A stretch of DNA of 28,655 nucleotides, from assembly GCA_002385265.1 (NCBI GenBank), contig DGDD01000057.1:1-28655 (forward strand). Reading direction: 5' to 3'. The notes beneath the pieces were generated by a model that was not told where the DNA came from, did no database searches, and saw nothing but the letters and a program-made list of their open reading frames with translations. Positions 7,487 through 14,848 of the stretch are shown in pieces; position 1 is the stretch's first letter; each line of letters begins with the position of its first letter. Source of the DNA: Chitinophagaceae bacterium UBA3961 (GTDB taxonomy: Bacteria > Bacteroidota > Bacteroidia > Chitinophagales > Chitinophagaceae). The position numbers were made by a program, and so were the translations under genes.

Positions 7487-8104
7487 ATGTTTAGTGTTGG
7501 TGTACTCTTATTTGATCAATTTCAAACCTTGGACGTTTTTGGACCTGTAGAAGTATTTGGCCGAAATCAATCGGTCTATCAAGTTCGTTTCTATTCTCTA
7601 CACGGAGAGGCCATCAGCAATGACCATGGCATTTTAATATACACAGAACCACTTTCTGCTATTACAGAAGAAGGAGTAGACGTACTCGTTATACCGGGCG
7701 GTCACGGAACGCGTAAAATGATTGAAAACGCGGAATTTATTGATGCCTTGCGACATATTTCCATTCTAAGTGAATACGTACTAACTGTTTGCACCGGTTC
7801 TGCACTTTTAGCAAAAACAGGATTGCTTAAAAACAAAAAAGCAACAACTAATAAGAAAGCTTATCACTGGGTAACGGCTACTTCACCTGATGTTGCATGG
7901 CAACAATCGGCCCGTTGGGTGGTGGACGGAAAGTTCTATACTTCCTCCGGAGTTAGTGCCGGTACCGATATGAGTTTAGGATTTCTAAGTGATCAATTCG
8001 GTAGTGCCTTCGCTCGAAAGGTTGCGCGTGATATGGAATACAATTGGCAAGAAGATAAAGACCAAGATCCATTTACGAATAATGTGTATTTGGGAGGCAA
8101 TTAA
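7487..8104 (+). CDS. DJ-1/PfpI family protein (isonitrile hydratase/GATase1-like)
   Basis: A 205-residue cytoplasmic DJ-1/PfpI-superfamily protein. LLFDQFQTLDVFGPVEVFG near the N-terminus and the nucleophile elbow VCTGSALLAKTGLL with Cys102 are typical of the subgroup that includes isocyanide (isonitrile) hydratase and the N-terminal domain of GlxA-type AraC regulators. SGVSAGTDMSLGFL near residues 164-177 is also standard. There is no C-terminal DNA-binding domain, so it is a stand-alone enzyme-like or chaperone/deglycase-like protein. The actual substrate is unknown. It follows the extradiol dioxygenase after 17 nt in the same direction. Confidence 0.87.
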   Translation: MFSVGVLLFDQFQTLDVFGPVEVFGRNQSVYQVRFYSLHGEAISNDHGILIYTEPLSAITEEGVDVLVIPGGHGTRKMIENAEFIDALRHISILSEYVLTVCTGSALLAKTGLLKNKKATTNKKAYHWVTATSPDVAWQQSARWVVDGKFYTSSGVSAGTDMSLGFLSDQFGSAFARKVARDMEYNWQEDKDQDPFTNNVYLGGN

Positions 8105-8105
8105 T

Positions 8106-8125
8106 AATTAAGAATTAAGAATTAA
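8106..8125 (+). repeat. AATTAAG heptad repeat after the DJ-1/PfpI stop codon
   Basis: Two full AATTAAG heptads plus AATTAA begin 1 nt after the stop codon. The same heptads occur, in the same orientation relative to the upstream gene, after the M28 peptidase (minus strand) and pyruvate kinase stop codons. Confidence 0.8.
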
Positions 8126-8126
8126 A

Positions 8127-8547
8127 CAGCCGGGAGCAGTCTGGAATTTACGAAGCAATTGCAGTCCCTCAGGCGAGGCTCTTGCGGGAAGGGAGGAAAA
8201 ACAGAGAGACTGTCAGCGCTGCGTTATCGCAGCGGACGCTGCGCCGCCGCGGTAAGAAATAATAATTAGGGAGCAACAAGTTTCCATCTCTTGGATTTAC
8301 CAAGTCATACATTTTTTTCAAATTCAATTCTCTTAAACATCAGTCTTTATTGGGCTTACGCAGAGCAGTTACACCAATAGTTATCAACTAGTATTAGATA
8401 AGTTTAATTAGTATATGCAATTATTTGTTTTAATCCATTACCGCCAGAACTGTTTTCCTCACATCAAGTATATTTCTATTTCTTTTTGATTTCAAAATGT
8501 GGCAGCCGTCCAAGAAACAAAAAGGACTTCCGAAGTGGAAGCCCCAT
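8127..8547. other. Non-coding gap between convergent genes, with a GC-rich structured block
   Basis: No convincing ORF. Bases about 8127-8252 are clearly more GC-rich than the flanks and can form hairpins: CGCTGCG (8217-8223) pairs with CGCAGCG (8228-8234) around a 4-nt loop, and CCTC/GAGG pair around AGGC near 8167-8178. The right part (about 8265-8540) is AT-rich and featureless apart from a 5-bp stem (CTTGG/CCAAG near 8291). It could be a degenerate mobile or dispersed repeat or a structured RNA; this cannot be decided from one copy. Confidence 0.5.
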
Positions 8548-8548
8548 T

Positions 8549-8576
8549 ATTAATTCTTAATTTATAATTCTTAATT
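8549..8576 (-). repeat. AATTAAG heptad repeat after the M28 peptidase stop codon
   Basis: Read on the minus strand from 8576: AATTAAG, AATTATA, AATTAAG, AATTAAT, four exact 7-nt units starting 5 nt after the peptidase stop codon. Confidence 0.8.
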
Positions 8577-8581
8577 TCTCC

Positions 8582-9931
8582 TTAGTTTCTACTTGGTACA
8601 GGCAGTACCGGCAAGCTCTCATTTCCATCGGTACTTACTGCTTGCACTGCGAAGAAATAATTGTCTTTAGAGTAAGGCAATTGAATAGAAGTTTCGGTGG
8701 TAAATTGTTTGAATTGCCAATAAGGCCAGTTGGTTTCTCTCCACAATACATAATAGCCCTTTACTTTTCCTTGCTTAGGGGCTGTCCAATTTAAGATAGT
8801 AAAGTTGGTAAGTTTGCGAACTTCAATTTTCACGTCTTGTGGCTTTCCGGGTGCTTTGGCGAGGTTTGCTAGATTTGCCAGGTTCAAAGCGGTGTTTTTG
8901 CGTAGATATTCGAAGTCCATGAACTCCGGTAAGTCGCCGTATTGGATGCCATTTTCCGTTCTTACGTCTTGGTGTTGATGGGTGAAATTTTCATTCATCT
9001 CTGTGATGCGAATTGCGGCAAAACCTTTTTGAGCAAATGGGGTATGGTCACCACCTCTAAGGAAACGATCGTTTCGATAAATGAGCATTACTTCTAGATT
9101 ATCGACGTAGCGCTCTCCTATTTCCTTGATATAACGAGCCAACTGTCGGGGTGCGCCATCATTTTCGAGTCCGAGATTTCTAATATTGTTGATATTCTTA
9201 TCTACTTCATACCCACTGACACCTTCGCTGAATACCCGCACTTTCGTATTGTTAATGATATTGGTTTCATTTGAGTGATTGCTGCCCATGATATCATTGT
9301 TCAGCAAAGCTTCAATCATCCAGTTTTCTTTTTTTGCTTTATCTGATAGAAAATTGGCCCCTAATAAACCTTGTTCTTCGCCACTGAAAGCAACGAAAAT
9401 GATGGTGGCAGGAAATGATTGCTTAGAGAGAATACGGGCCGATTCAATTACTGCTGCGGTGCCACTTCCATCATCATTGGCACCGGGCGCGTCGTTTACA
9501 CGATCCATCACATTGGTCCGCATATTATCGAGGTGACCGCTGATCATGAAAATTCGTTTATCTGAAGTATCGGTGCCTTTTAGCACGCCAATCACGTTTC
9601 CAAGATTGATGGGTTGGTCTACACGTCGACCGTCAGCAGCCAACGTAGTGGTATCGAGGTATGCATAAAAGCGGCCATTAGATTGAGTAGCGTAGCGTTG
9701 AAATTGTTGAAGGATCCAATTTCTTGCAGCTCCTATCCCTCTATTAGGATCAGTAGTAGAACTAAGGGTGTTTCTTGTGCCGAAACTCACCAATTTTTGG
9801 ATATGTGCTTTGAGTGAATCGGCATTCACTTCTTTTACCCATTTTTCAATTTGGGGATCACGTTGGATGGTCTTTTGTGCAAACAAAGATCCACTTAAAA
9901 AAATTAAGCAAGCGGAAAGTATCTTTCTCAT
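8582..9931 (-). CDS. Exported M28 family zinc aminopeptidase with C-terminal fibronectin-like domain
   Basis: A 449-residue protein with a signal peptide (1-18, cleavage near LFAQ). The M28 catalytic domain carries the expected two-zinc ligand set: SGHLDN (H133), GANDDGSG (D153, bridging), SGEEQG (E185/E186, base and ligand), NNDIMG (D213) and NFTHQHQD (H318, four residues before D322). It removes N-terminal residues from peptides, probably in the periplasm or outside the cell. Residues about 362-445 (KPQDVKIEV, NWTAPKQG, GYYVLWRET, YFFAVQAVSTDGNES) form a fibronectin type III-like domain, common as a C-terminal extension in Bacteroidota M28 enzymes. There is no T9SS sorting domain. It is separated from the convergent DJ-1 gene by the non-coding gap. 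Confidence 0.92.
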   Translation of the reverse strand: MRKILSACLIFLSGSLFAQKTIQRDPQIEKWVKEVNADSLKAHIQKLVSFGTRNTLSSTTDPNRGIGAARNWILQQFQRYATQSNGRFYAYLDTTTLAADGRRVDQPINLGNVIGVLKGTDTSDKRIFMISGHLDNMRTNVMDRVNDAPGANDDGSGTAAVIESARILSKQSFPATIIFVAFSGEEQGLLGANFLSDKAKKENWMIEALLNNDIMGSNHSNETNIINNTKVRVFSEGVSGYEVDKNINNIRNLGLENDGAPRQLARYIKEIGERYVDNLEVMLIYRNDRFLRGGDHTPFAQKGFAAIRITEMNENFTHQHQDVRTENGIQYGDLPEFMDFEYLRKNTALNLANLANLAKAPGKPQDVKIEVRKLTNFTILNWTAPKQGKVKGYYVLWRETNWPYWQFKQFTTETSIQLPYSKDNYFFAVQAVSTDGNESLPVLPVPSRN

Positions 9932-10031
9932 AAACAGTAATTGTACGTCAATAACAGTTAAAATTATAAAAAGTTAGATGCCAAAGCGGTCAAAATCTTT
10001 CGCTTTTTAAAAAAATCATGAATTCAATCGG

Positions 10032-10055
10032 TTGCAATTTATGTTCCTTGCAATT
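10032..10055. promoter_or_regulatory. Spaced TTGCAATT direct repeats between divergent genes
   Basis: TTGCAATT at 10032-10039 and again at 10048-10055, a 16-nt period, lie in the 189-nt divergent gap between the M28 peptidase and hexosaminidase genes. Possible regulator half-sites; no further support. Confidence 0.25.
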
Positions 10056-10120
10056 CATCACAATATCGGTGGTTGGCCGCCTGATTTTAGTTATATTCAC
10101 CTTTCTAAATCAACCACTTT

Positions 10121-11671
10121 ATGCGCTTTTCATCTATTTCATTTTCTGCGGCGGTTCTGCTTCTGCTTACAGTTGCCTGTAGCGAGCCGGCTAAAGAAAA
10201 ACGAGCTGCCATTGACAATCTTATTCCCAAACCCAGTTCTGTAAAAGCAGATACGGGTAGTTTTCAATTGGCTGCAAACACCACTTTGAATATTGATACG
10301 GCGAATCTTGAACTAAAGAAACTCGCCGGTTACTTCAACACGCTTATCAAGCCGGCTACCGGATTTGAATTGGCAGTTAAACCTGCAGCAAACGATAGTA
10401 CCGGTATTGACTTAATAATTGATACCACCATTAAAAAATCTCCGGAAGCTTACACACTCAGTATTAATGGTAAAAAAGTTACCATTAAGGCCGGAGGTGG
10501 TGCCGGTGTTTTCTATGGTATCCAAACCATTCGTCAATTATTACCCGATGCCATTGAAGCTACAACGAAATCTGAAACCAATTGGACAATTCCCGCTGCA
10601 ACTATTGTTGACGAACCCAGCTATGAATATCGTGGTTCAATGTTAGACATCGCGCGCCACTTCTTCGGACCTAAAGACATCAAGCGTTACATTGATCTTA
10701 TCTCATTTTACAAAATGAATACGCTGCACCTGCATTTGAGTGACGACCAAGGTTGGAGGATCGAGATCAAATCGTGGCCTAAGTTGACCGAAATTGGAAG
10801 CACTACCCAAGTAGGTGGAGGCAAAGGCGGATTTTTGTCGCAGGAAGAATACAAAGACCTCGTTCAATATGCAGCAGATCGATACATCACAATTATTCCT
10901 GAAATTGATATGCCGGGTCATACCAATGCGGCGTTGGCATCTTATGCAGAACTCAATTGCAACGATACAGCTACGAAATTGTACAGCGGCATTGAAGTTG
11001 GGTTCAGCACCTTGTGTACTAATAAAGAGGTAACTTATAAATTCCTTGATGATGTAATCCGTGAATTGGCTGCATTAACGCCGGGAAAATACTTGCATAT
11101 TGGTGGCGATGAAAGTCATGCTACCAAAAAAGAAGACTATATCCCTTTCATGGAAAAGGTACAGTTATTGGTGAAGAAACATGGCAAACTGGCCATTGGT
11201 TGGGATGAAGTAGCCAATTCAAAATTAGAGCCGAATACGGTAGCACAGTACTGGGCAGATTCTGCGAACTCAGTTATGGCCATTTCCAAAGGCGCAAAAC
11301 TGATTATGTCGCCTGCAAGAAAAGCATATTTAGACATGCAATACGATTCCACTTCTAAATTAGGTTTGCATTGGGCCGGATACATTGAAGTTGACACTGC
11401 ATATACTTGGGATCCCGCGAATTTGGAACCCGGTATCAAACGTGAAAATATTTGGGGAGTAGAAGCACCTTTGTGGACAGAAACCATTGTAACGATGGAC
11501 GATATCGAATACATGGTATTCCCTCGATTGCCGGGATATGCTGAGATTGCTTGGACTCCTACCGCTTCTAGGAGTTGGGACGAGTACAAGGTTCGATTGG
11601 GTTATCATGGACCAAGAATGAAAGCCATGCAAATCGACTACTATCCTTCGAAGAAAATAGATTGGAAATAA
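10121..11671 (+). CDS. Beta-N-acetylhexosaminidase (GH20), lipoprotein
   Basis: A 516-residue enzyme that releases terminal beta-linked GlcNAc/GalNAc from chitooligosaccharides, glycans or peptidoglycan fragments. The N-terminus is a lipoprotein signal with a TVAC lipobox (lipidated Cys20), so it is membrane-anchored. Residues about 33-165 form the GH20b-like N-terminal domain (IPKPSS, GVFYGIQTIRQLLP). The catalytic TIM barrel starts at YRGSMLDIARHF and includes LHLHLSDDQGWRIEI (202-216), PEIDMPGH (260-267) and HIGGDESH with the catalytic D330-E331 pair used in substrate-assisted catalysis. IGWDEV and a late W-rich segment complete the site. Length is normal and the protein looks intact. A strong terminator follows. 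A TATATTCA sequence 26 nt before the ATG is a weak promoter candidate. Confidence 0.94.
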   Translation: MRFSSISFSAAVLLLLTVACSEPAKEKRAAIDNLIPKPSSVKADTGSFQLAANTTLNIDTANLELKKLAGYFNTLIKPATGFELAVKPAANDSTGIDLIIDTTIKKSPEAYTLSINGKKVTIKAGGGAGVFYGIQTIRQLLPDAIEATTKSETNWTIPAATIVDEPSYEYRGSMLDIARHFFGPKDIKRYIDLISFYKMNTLHLHLSDDQGWRIEIKSWPKLTEIGSTTQVGGGKGGFLSQEEYKDLVQYAADRYITIIPEIDMPGHTNAALASYAELNCNDTATKLYSGIEVGFSTLCTNKEVTYKFLDDVIRELAALTPGKYLHIGGDESHATKKEDYIPFMEKVQLLVKKHGKLAIGWDEVANSKLEPNTVAQYWADSANSVMAISKGAKLIMSPARKAYLDMQYDSTSKLGLHWAGYIEVDTAYTWDPANLEPGIKRENIWGVEAPLWTETIVTMDDIEYMVFPRLPGYAEIAWTPTASRSWDEYKVRLGYHGPRMKAMQIDYYPSKKIDWK

Positions 11672-11679
11672 GTTTTCTA

Positions 11680-11710
11680 AAAGCCCCGAGAGATTCGGGG
11701 CTTTTTTTTT
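11680..11710 (+). terminator. Rho-independent terminator of the hexosaminidase gene
   Basis: AAAGCCCCGA (11680-11689) pairs perfectly with TCGGGGCTTT (11695-11704) around a 5-nt loop; the T-run continues to 11710. Confidence 0.9.
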
Positions 11711-11719
11711 GAGATCACT

Positions 11720-11727
11720 TAGTTTTG
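11720..11727 (+). promoter_or_regulatory. TAnnTTTG promoter box of the SDR gene, near-leaderless
   Basis: TAGTTTTG ends 4 nt before ATG 11732 and lies just after the hexosaminidase terminator, leaving no room for a ribosome binding site. Confidence 0.55.
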
Positions 11728-11731
11728 TACC

Positions 11732-12472
11732 ATGAAAAAAATAGCAATCATTACAGGCGGAAGTAAAGGATTGGGAAAAGGGTTGGTGCACACTTTTTTG
11801 AATGAAAAATTTGAGGTGATTTCATTGGCAAGAGGCATCTCAGGTTTATCAAGTGAGAAGCTTCAGGAAGTAGCCATTGATTTGAGTGATGTGACGCAAC
11901 TCGAAAACAAGTTCAATGAGCTACTTAACAAGATCGAATTGAGCGATTACACTTCCCTTTATCTGATTCACAATGCAGCTAGCTTGGGACATGTTGCCCC
12001 CATCGATCAAAATTCTACCGACACCATTGCACGAACCATTCAATTGAATTATACCACTCCGGCGATACTAAATGCAATCCTTATTCGAAAAATAAAATCT
12101 TGGCAAGGAAAAGTTAGAATTGCACAAATATCATCGGGTGCAGCATCCAAAGCATATTTTGGGTGGAGCTTGTATTGCTCATCGAAAGCAGGATTGGATA
12201 TGCTAACGAGAACCATTGCTTTAGAAAATGCAGAGCATTCTAATTTCAAGATTTGCAGCATCGATCCCGGAGTAATGGATACCAATATGCAGGCGCAAAT
12301 TCGAGAGGCCAGCGCCCAAGAATTTCCAAGTATTGAGCGTTTCTTAAACTACAAAAAAGAGAACTGGCTGATAGATCCCAAAGTAACGGCCGCTGCTATC
12401 ACTGAAACTTTGTTAAAAGATGGGTATGAAAACGGGGCTATTTTTGACGTTAAACATATGATTTACAAGTAG
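11732..12472 (+). CDS. SDR oxidoreductase, (S)-benzoin-forming benzil reductase/sepiapterin reductase-like
   Basis: A 246-residue cytoplasmic short-chain dehydrogenase/reductase. The cofactor motif TGGSKGLGKG is at residues 8-17 and HNAAS (80-84) replaces the usual NNAG. The catalytic set is S134/S135 in QISSGAA, Y148 and K152 in YCSSKAG. The segments GWSLYCSSKAGLDMLTRT, DPGVMDTNMQAQIR and the C-terminal ENGAIFDVKHMI closely follow the Bacillus-type (S)-benzoin-forming benzil reductase, a relative of sepiapterin reductase. The physiological substrate is likely a dicarbonyl or pteridine-like compound, but this is inference. It has its own promoter and is probably a single-gene unit. Confidence 0.85.
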   Translation: MKKIAIITGGSKGLGKGLVHTFLNEKFEVISLARGISGLSSEKLQEVAIDLSDVTQLENKFNELLNKIELSDYTSLYLIHNAASLGHVAPIDQNSTDTIARTIQLNYTTPAILNAILIRKIKSWQGKVRIAQISSGAASKAYFGWSLYCSSKAGLDMLTRTIALENAEHSNFKICSIDPGVMDTNMQAQIREASAQEFPSIERFLNYKKENWLIDPKVTAAAITETLLKDGYENGAIFDVKHMIYK

Positions 12473-12505
12473 TAACAGAGATTTAACAGACTTTCATACT
12501 ACCAA

Positions 12506-12539
12506 TTGTTCGTTAAATTAAGGAAGGTTTCTATCTTTG
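12506..12539 (+). promoter_or_regulatory. Promoter upstream of the small ORF and arginase
   Basis: TTG (12506-12508) and TATCTTTG (12532-12539), a full match to TAnnTTTG, with a 23-nt spacer. The -7 box ends 12 nt before the ATG of the 30-codon ORF. No other -7 box was found between here and arginase, so this is the likely promoter for both. Confidence 0.6.
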
Positions 12540-12551
12540 CCTTCAGAGACC

Positions 12552-12644
12552 ATGAATATCATGAGATTCCTTTTTAACAAGAAAAGAAGATTATTGCCAT
12601 TCGCCCAGCAACTGCTGCCGGTGAACTTTTACATTCCCGACTAA
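12552..12644 (+). CDS. 30-residue small ORF, candidate leader peptide of arginase
   Basis: An ORF of 30 codons beginning MNIMRFLFNKKRR and ending PVNFYIPD, closed by tandem stops TAA TAG (12642-12647). It has a well-placed promoter with its -7 box 12 nt upstream of the ATG, and it is the first ORF on the transcript that should continue into the arginase gene 78 nt downstream. It holds three AGA arginine codons, two adjacent (codons 12-13) and preceded by two lysines. The peptide is basic with hydrophobic patches and matches no family I know. It could be a leader peptide sensing translation, a small membrane-active protein, or a chance ORF. A second in-frame ATG is at codon 4. Confidence 0.4.
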   Translation: MNIMRFLFNKKRRLLPFAQQLLPVNFYIPD

Positions 12645-12722
12645 TAGTCGCTCCCTCCCCAATTTATTTTCAACTCATTTGTGATTCTTATTGGAGCCAT
12701 TCCAATACATTAAACCTGTTAT
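12645..12722 (+). promoter_or_regulatory. Leader between the small ORF and arginase
   Basis: Contains a C-rich, anti-Shine-Dalgarno-like run (CTCCCTCCCC, 12650-12659) and a short inverted repeat TTGGA (12691-12695)/TCCAA (12701-12705). The TTGGAG copy could alternatively pair with the C-rich run, so two exclusive folds are conceivable. No T-run terminator and no Shine-Dalgarno sequence before ATG 12723. Confidence 0.25.
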
Positions 12723-13670
12723 ATGAAAAACATTAAACTAATTGAAGTTCCTTCGGAAATAGGCGCCGGTACCAGAGGTTCCAGTTTAGGAATCGATGCC
12801 ATCAAAATTGCAGCCATGGATTTTATGAGTAATTTCTTTATTCATTTTCCATCGGAGAAAATACCTCACGAGAACAAGATGCTTTATGAACCCATTGAAA
12901 GCCCCTATGCGAAAAGAATTAAGGGTGTAGCAACCATGTATGAGCGCGTAAGCAAATCTGTTAGTGAAACCTTGAAGAATAACTTCTTTCCGGTTGTATT
13001 GAGTGGAGATCACAGTACGGCCGGTGCAACCATTGCAGGCATAAAAATGGCCAAACCGAAATCGAAATTAGGAGTGATCTGGATTGATGCGCATGCTGAT
13101 CTTCATACTCCTTACACCACTCCTTCGGGCAACATGCACGGAATGCCCATAGCGGCGTCAATTAATGAAGACAATGAAGACTATGCTGTGCATGAAGTAG
13201 ATGAAGAGACCAAACGTTATTGGAATCAACTCAAACAAATTGGCAAGATTGCTCCAAAGGTTTTGCCTGAGGATATTGTTTTTATTTCCTTGCGTGATTT
13301 TGAAAAAGAAGAAAAGCACTTGATTGAAAAACACGGGATGAAAGTAATTACCACCAATGAGGTAAGAAGAAAAGGGGCCGAGAATGTGGTAAGAAGTGTT
13401 ATTCGTTATCTATCTGATTGCACCGATATCTATATTAGTTTCGATGTAGATAGTTTAGATTCATCCATTTCTAAAGGTACCGGTACTCCGGTAAGCAATG
13501 GTTTGAGAGAGCGTGAAGCGGAGGATTTGATCAGCAAGTTTGTTCAAAACAGGAAGGTTTGTTGCTTTGAAATAACAGAGGTGAACCCTACGCTGGATAA
13601 AGAAAATTTGATGAGTGAAATTGCTTTCAATATTCTCCAAAGAAGTGTCAATATATTATTGATGAACTAA
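12723..13670 (+). CDS. Arginase (ureohydrolase family)
   Basis: A 315-residue cytoplasmic ureohydrolase that would split L-arginine to ornithine and urea with two Mn ions. All metal-ligand motifs are present: SGDHS (H97), DAHADLHTP (D122, H124, D126) and SFDVDSLD (D241, D243). The segment TTPSGNMHGMP (132-142) matches the arginase loop TTTSGNLHGQP that binds the alpha-amino and carboxylate groups, and SKGTGTPVSNGL (250-261) is also arginase-like; agmatinases and formiminoglutamases differ here. C-terminal CFEITEVNP is conserved. A charged insertion (about 148-178: NEDNEDYAVHEVDEE) lies between metal-site motifs. The gene has no obvious promoter of its own and is preceded by the 30-codon ORF. 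It converges on the RmlD-like gene across the purine-rich repeat. Confidence 0.85.
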   Translation: MKNIKLIEVPSEIGAGTRGSSLGIDAIKIAAMDFMSNFFIHFPSEKIPHENKMLYEPIESPYAKRIKGVATMYERVSKSVSETLKNNFFPVVLSGDHSTAGATIAGIKMAKPKSKLGVIWIDAHADLHTPYTTPSGNMHGMPIAASINEDNEDYAVHEVDEETKRYWNQLKQIGKIAPKVLPEDIVFISLRDFEKEEKHLIEKHGMKVITTNEVRRKGAENVVRSVIRYLSDCTDIYISFDVDSLDSSISKGTGTPVSNGLREREAEDLISKFVQNRKVCCFEITEVNPTLDKENLMSEIAFNILQRSVNILLMN

Positions 13671-13675
13671 GGGAA

Positions 13676-13732
13676 GATGAGAGGAGACGAGGAAGCGAGG
13701 ATGAGAGGAGAACAGGTAGAGAGGATGAGAGG
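13676..13732 (+). repeat. 24-bp imperfect purine-rich tandem repeat
   Basis: GATGAGAGG starts at 13676, 13700 and 13724, exactly 24 nt apart. The first two units share GATGAGAGGAGA and differ in their second halves; the third is partial. Almost every base is a purine on the plus strand. It fills the 72-nt gap between arginase and the RmlD-like gene, starting 5 nt after the arginase stop codon. Confidence 0.8.
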
Positions 13733-13742
13733 TTAAGAAACG

Positions 13743-14639
13743 CTACTGATTCATCATATCACGAATGGCATCTTGAAACGAGATTGGAGAGTATCCGAGC
13801 TCGTTTTTTGCTTTAGAGATGTTGAATCCGGTTTTTAAGGGTCTTTGCCCGGGTTGAGTAAAGGTATTCGCGTTCACTTTTGTGATGAGGCTTCCATCTA
13901 AGTTGAAATATTCCACTGTTTTCATGGCCATATCGTATGGAGTGAGAATTTCTTCGCCGGAAACATGAAATACGCCGCCAGCTTTTTGAGTAACGCAGGC
14001 TAGTATACCTAAAGCCAGGTCTTTCACATAAGTAGGAGTTCTCACTTGATCGCTCACTACTTTTATCGGTTTGTTTTGTTCCAAGGATTCTTTTACCCAA
14101 GAAATGATATTGGAACGGGTACCCACCAATACATTGCCAAAAACCAAGCAAGTTCGAATTATGGACCAATTTCCGGGATAATTGGATGCCAATCTTTCTC
14201 CTTTTATTTTAGATGTACCATAATAGTTTACTGCGTTTACCGGATCGGTTTCCGTATACATGCCTGTGGTGCCATCGAAAACGAAATCGGTAGAAATGAA
14301 TATAAAATGCGCTGCAAAGCTTTGCGAAAACCTTGCGGCAAGTTCGGTACCCAGAACATTCACTTGATCTGTTTCCTGCTGATGTTGTTCACAAAAGTCG
14401 ACCTGTGTGAGGGCGGCACAATGAATAACAGCATCAAGCCGATCAATTTTGGTGGCTAATAAATGCCAGTCGTTTTCATTGGTGATATCCAGAGAAAAAT
14501 ACTGTAGGCGGTTGCTCAATTTAATGGGAATTCGAAAATCTCCTTTTCCCGTAGCCACCACATCGTGATCGGAATGTTGTAGAATTGAAAGAAGGTGTTG
14601 GCCGAGCAGCCCATTGGCGCCTGTTATCAGAATCTTCAT
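13743..14639 (-). CDS. RmlD-like NAD(P)-dependent sugar-nucleotide reductase (extended SDR)
   Basis: A 298-residue protein of the dTDP-4-dehydrorhamnose reductase (RmlD) group. It has the extended-SDR cofactor motif TGANGLLGQ (6-14), HCAALTQVDFCE (73-84), STDFVFDG (116-123) and the catalytic YYGTSK with Y140 and K144. The segment FISTDFVFDGTTGMYTETDPVNAVNYYG follows RmlD spacing. No other rhamnose genes (rmlA, B, C) are nearby, so assignment to dTDP-rhamnose synthesis is not supported by context; it could reduce another sugar nucleotide or serve a different pathway. Length is normal. A TATTTTTA sequence (one mismatch to the -7 box) lies 4 nt before its ATG. It is divergent from pfkA. Confidence 0.85.
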   Translation of the reverse strand: MKILITGANGLLGQHLLSILQHSDHDVVATGKGDFRIPIKLSNRLQYFSLDITNENDWHLLATKIDRLDAVIHCAALTQVDFCEQHQQETDQVNVLGTELAARFSQSFAAHFIFISTDFVFDGTTGMYTETDPVNAVNYYGTSKIKGERLASNYPGNWSIIRTCLVFGNVLVGTRSNIISWVKESLEQNKPIKVVSDQVRTPTYVKDLALGILACVTQKAGGVFHVSGEEILTPYDMAMKTVEYFNLDGSLITKVNANTFTQPGQRPLKTGFNISKAKNELGYSPISFQDAIRDMMNQ

Positions 14640-14680
14640 GAGCTAAAAATACGTTGTAACTCGCACAAAAACCAGCTACT

Positions 14681-14692
14681 GAACAACTGTTC
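14681..14692. promoter_or_regulatory. GAAC-N4-GTTC palindrome between rmlD-like gene and pfkA
   Basis: GAACAACTGTTC is an inverted repeat of 4-bp arms with a 4-nt spacer, in the divergent gap. Its right half is part of a box (CAACTGTTCGTT, 14684-14695) that recurs upstream of two other genes. Confidence 0.35.
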
Positions 14693-14711
14693 GTTTATAT
14701 ATTAATTAATT

Positions 14712-14728
14712 TTAAGTATTTGACTTAA
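14712..14728. promoter_or_regulatory. TTAAGT/ACTTAA inverted repeat upstream of pfkA
   Basis: TTAAGT (14712-14717) and ACTTAA (14723-14728) with a 5-nt spacer, 37 nt before the pfkA -7 box; operator candidate. Confidence 0.3.
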
Positions 14729-14764
14729 GCGGTTTCGATTAGAAAAAAAGTCAAAACAATACCT

Positions 14765-14772
14765 TAATTTTG
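14765..14772 (+). promoter_or_regulatory. TAnnTTTG promoter box of pfkA-pyk
   Basis: TAATTTTG matches the -7 consensus and is followed by a 76-nt leader to ATG 14849, much longer than for other genes here. No clear -33 TTG at standard spacing. Confidence 0.45.
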
Positions 14773-14848
14773 AGGCACTTTTAAAGAAGTTTATAATTTT
14801 TTAAACGATTCAAGCCAGATTTGGTAACCAATTGAACGATTTTTATTC

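Noticed and set aside
8106..8576. A MITE or transposon bounded by AT-rich terminal inverted repeats
   Set aside because: The same repeats, in the same sense, also follow pyk without a partner, so they fit a 3'-end element of each gene better; no target duplication or transposase seen.
10703..10921. Long minus-strand reading frames inside the hexosaminidase gene and other large genes
   Set aside because: They are antisense shadows of clearly coding genes, with no protein features of their own.
13743..14639. Part of a dTDP-rhamnose biosynthesis cluster
   Set aside because: Only one RmlD-like gene is present; rmlA, rmlB and rmlC are absent from the window.
14681..14692. LexA/SOS box before pfkA
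   Set aside because: GAAC-N4-GTTC resembles the Gram-positive box, but neither neighbour is a DNA-repair gene and no LexA is in the window.
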